From contig JAFOHJ010000139.1 of the NCBI GenBank assembly GCA_017421885.1, positions 1 through 6,622 on the forward strand: DNA of 6,622 bases, given 5' to 3'. The stretch comes from Clostridia bacterium. GTDB lineage: Bacteria > Bacillota_A > Clostridia > Oscillospirales > Butyricicoccaceae. The notes beneath the pieces were generated by a model, which saw nothing but the letters and a program-made list of their open reading frames with translations, was not told where the DNA came from and did no database searches. This document shows, piece after piece, positions 6,096-6,622 of the stretch. Positions within the stretch are counted from its first letter, which is position 1. Each line of letters starts with the position of its first letter. Both the position numbers and the translations under genes were made by a program.

Positions 6096-6521
6096 TTAAA
6101 ACAGCCATGCGGCAATGGTGCCGAAATAATCACATACGAATGCAGGTAGGATGCCAAACGCAGCCGCTACAGCCGCAAGGGCGAACAGAGGCGCCGTCAT
6201 AGCCGCGCCGCCGTCGCAGTTTTTGGCCTTATATCCTTCACCCGGGAAATATCCGCGCGATACGATGGGCAGCAGATAACCTGCCGTCAGCAGTGCGCTG
6301 ACCATAAGCACCACAACACCTGCCTCGGCAAGAAGGCTTCCGTCAGCAAGAGCCGCCGCAGCCAGCTGCCACTTGGAAACAAATCCGCCAAAAGGAGGAA
6401 TGCCGACGAGCGACAGCGAGAAGCAGGTAAAGGCCGCCATTACTTTAGGCATACGCAGACCCATACCGGTCAGATCAGACACATACTCGGCCTCCGCATG
6501 ATGGATGAATCCGCCGGCACC
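6096..6521 (-). CDS. C-terminal part of a third antiporter-like subunit (MrpD/NuoM/N type), interrupted at about 6521
   Basis: About 141 C-terminal residues of a third paralogue are present. The segment GAGGFIHHAEAEYVSDL just inside the break aligns without gaps with GVGSVLISSEKEYLDEI of the next gene, followed by a shared RMP. Further shared features are the helix-12 lysine in GIPPFGGFVSKW, a helix resembling LMVSALLTAGYLLPIVS, a YFPxxG motif, and the terminal AWLF. A GTG at 6482 would be the first start codon, but homology continues upstream of it, so it is not the true start. Reading further upstream, the frame leaves homology after residue G (6521-6519) and meets TAA at 6530-6528. About 330 residues that such a subunit should have before this point are absent. 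Either the gene is truncated by a rearrangement, or the sequence beyond the break does not belong here. As it stands the product would lack helices 1 to about 10 and could not conduct ions. Confidence 0.82.
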   Translation of the reverse strand, partial: GAGGFIHHAEAEYVSDLTGMGLRMPKVMAAFTCFSLSLVGIPPFGGFVSKWQLAAAALADGSLLAEAGVVVLMVSALLTAGYLLPIVSRGYFPGEGYKAKNCDGGAAMTAPLFALAAVAAAFGILPAFVCDYFGTIAAWLF

Positions 6522-6622
6522 TCTTTCTTAGCAAATTCTGCTGTGAGTTCTTGTGCCTTAACGAAGAACTCGTCATTCTTAGTTCCTGATGCGTACACGC
6601 CTGAAATAGTTCTAATAGTTGC
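6473..6622 (-). other. Unrelated edge sequence with an open minus-strand frame; possible N-terminal fragment of another protein
   Basis: From the right edge a minus-strand frame is open for 50 codons, to a TGA at 6472-6470. Its first 34 or so residues (TISGVYASGTKNDEFF, then VKAQELTAEFAKKE) look like real protein with an amphipathic helix; the remaining residues run out of frame through antiporter DNA and are meaningless. The meaningful part covers about 6522-6622. Its GC is 41 of 101 by hand count, against 55 of the adjacent 100 bases. The pattern of a strand, then D-E-F, then a helix ending in KKE faintly recalls the start of antibiotic-biosynthesis-monooxygenase (YgiN-like) domains; this is a weak guess. 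No start codon is within the window. Confidence 0.4.

Noticed and set aside
6082..6108. A nine-codon N-terminal extension of the 485-residue subunit (start at 6108)
   Set aside because: It would overlap the preceding gene, has no ribosome site, and would translate through the AAAGGAG that serves ATG 6081.
6480..6482. GTG at 6482 as the true start of a short 128-residue protein
   Set aside because: Homology to the paralogous subunit continues upstream to 6521 without a gap, and no ribosome site precedes the GTG; the gene is a fragment rather than a small intact gene.
1..6622. CRISPR arrays, tRNA/rRNA genes, insertion-sequence ends or toxin-antitoxin/defence genes
   Set aside because: I looked for regularly spaced repeats, tRNA-like clover arms, transposase motifs and terminal inverted repeats on both strands and saw none; the only clear inverted repeats are the two terminators and a short promoter palindrome.

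Overview
The window looks like chromosomal DNA from an anaerobic Bacillota (Clostridia) species, perhaps a gut or rumen Oscillospiraceae/Ruminococcus-like organism. The pointers are strong AGGAGG-type ribosome binding sites, consensus sigma-A-type promoters with 17-bp spacers, mid-50s to high-50s % GC coding DNA, and protein types common in that group. This placement is an inference. All recognised genes are on the minus strand, so transcription runs from high to low coordinates. The real genes are described below in transcription order.

Region A (about 6521 down to 2689) is the 3' part of an operon for a multi-subunit, ion-translocating membrane complex. It encodes three consecutive paralogous antiporter-like subunits (NuoL/M/N, MrpA/D, HyfB/MbhH superfamily): the C-terminal third of one (6096-6521), a complete 485-residue one (4624-6081), and a complete 640-residue one with an extra C-terminal membrane extension (2689-4611). 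They are spaced 12-14 nt apart with strong Shine-Dalgarno sites and end at an intrinsic terminator (2648-2683). The conserved glutamate and lysines of the proton path are present in both complete subunits. No catalytic or electron-transfer subunit is in view, so an Mrp-type Na+/H+ antiporter cannot be told from a membrane-bound hydrogenase or complex-I-like enzyme here.

Region B (2640 down to 661) is a two-gene unit with its own promoter (2612-2640). It encodes a membrane-anchored glycerophosphodiester phosphodiesterase (1743-2570) followed after 33 nt by a zinc-type L-asparaginase of the Rhizobium etli/asparaginase II family (702-1709). A 12-bp perfect hairpin (661-689) closes it.

Region C (652 down to 1) has a textbook promoter (TTGACA, 17 bp, TATAAT) driving a gene that runs off the left edge. 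Its product resembles the membrane part of BlaR1/MecR1 (M56) sensors but lacks the HExxH metalloprotease motif, and no BlaI-type repressor gene precedes it. Its GC content (about 46% by hand count) is lower than its neighbours'.

The right edge (about 6522-6622) does not fit. The antiporter reading frame stops abruptly at a stop codon, and a different, more AT-rich sequence with another open minus-strand frame takes its place. The cause could be a genuine rearrangement or a chimeric assembly join. Apart from this junction and the odd M56-like gene, the window is ordinary and I see no clear new defence or mobile system.
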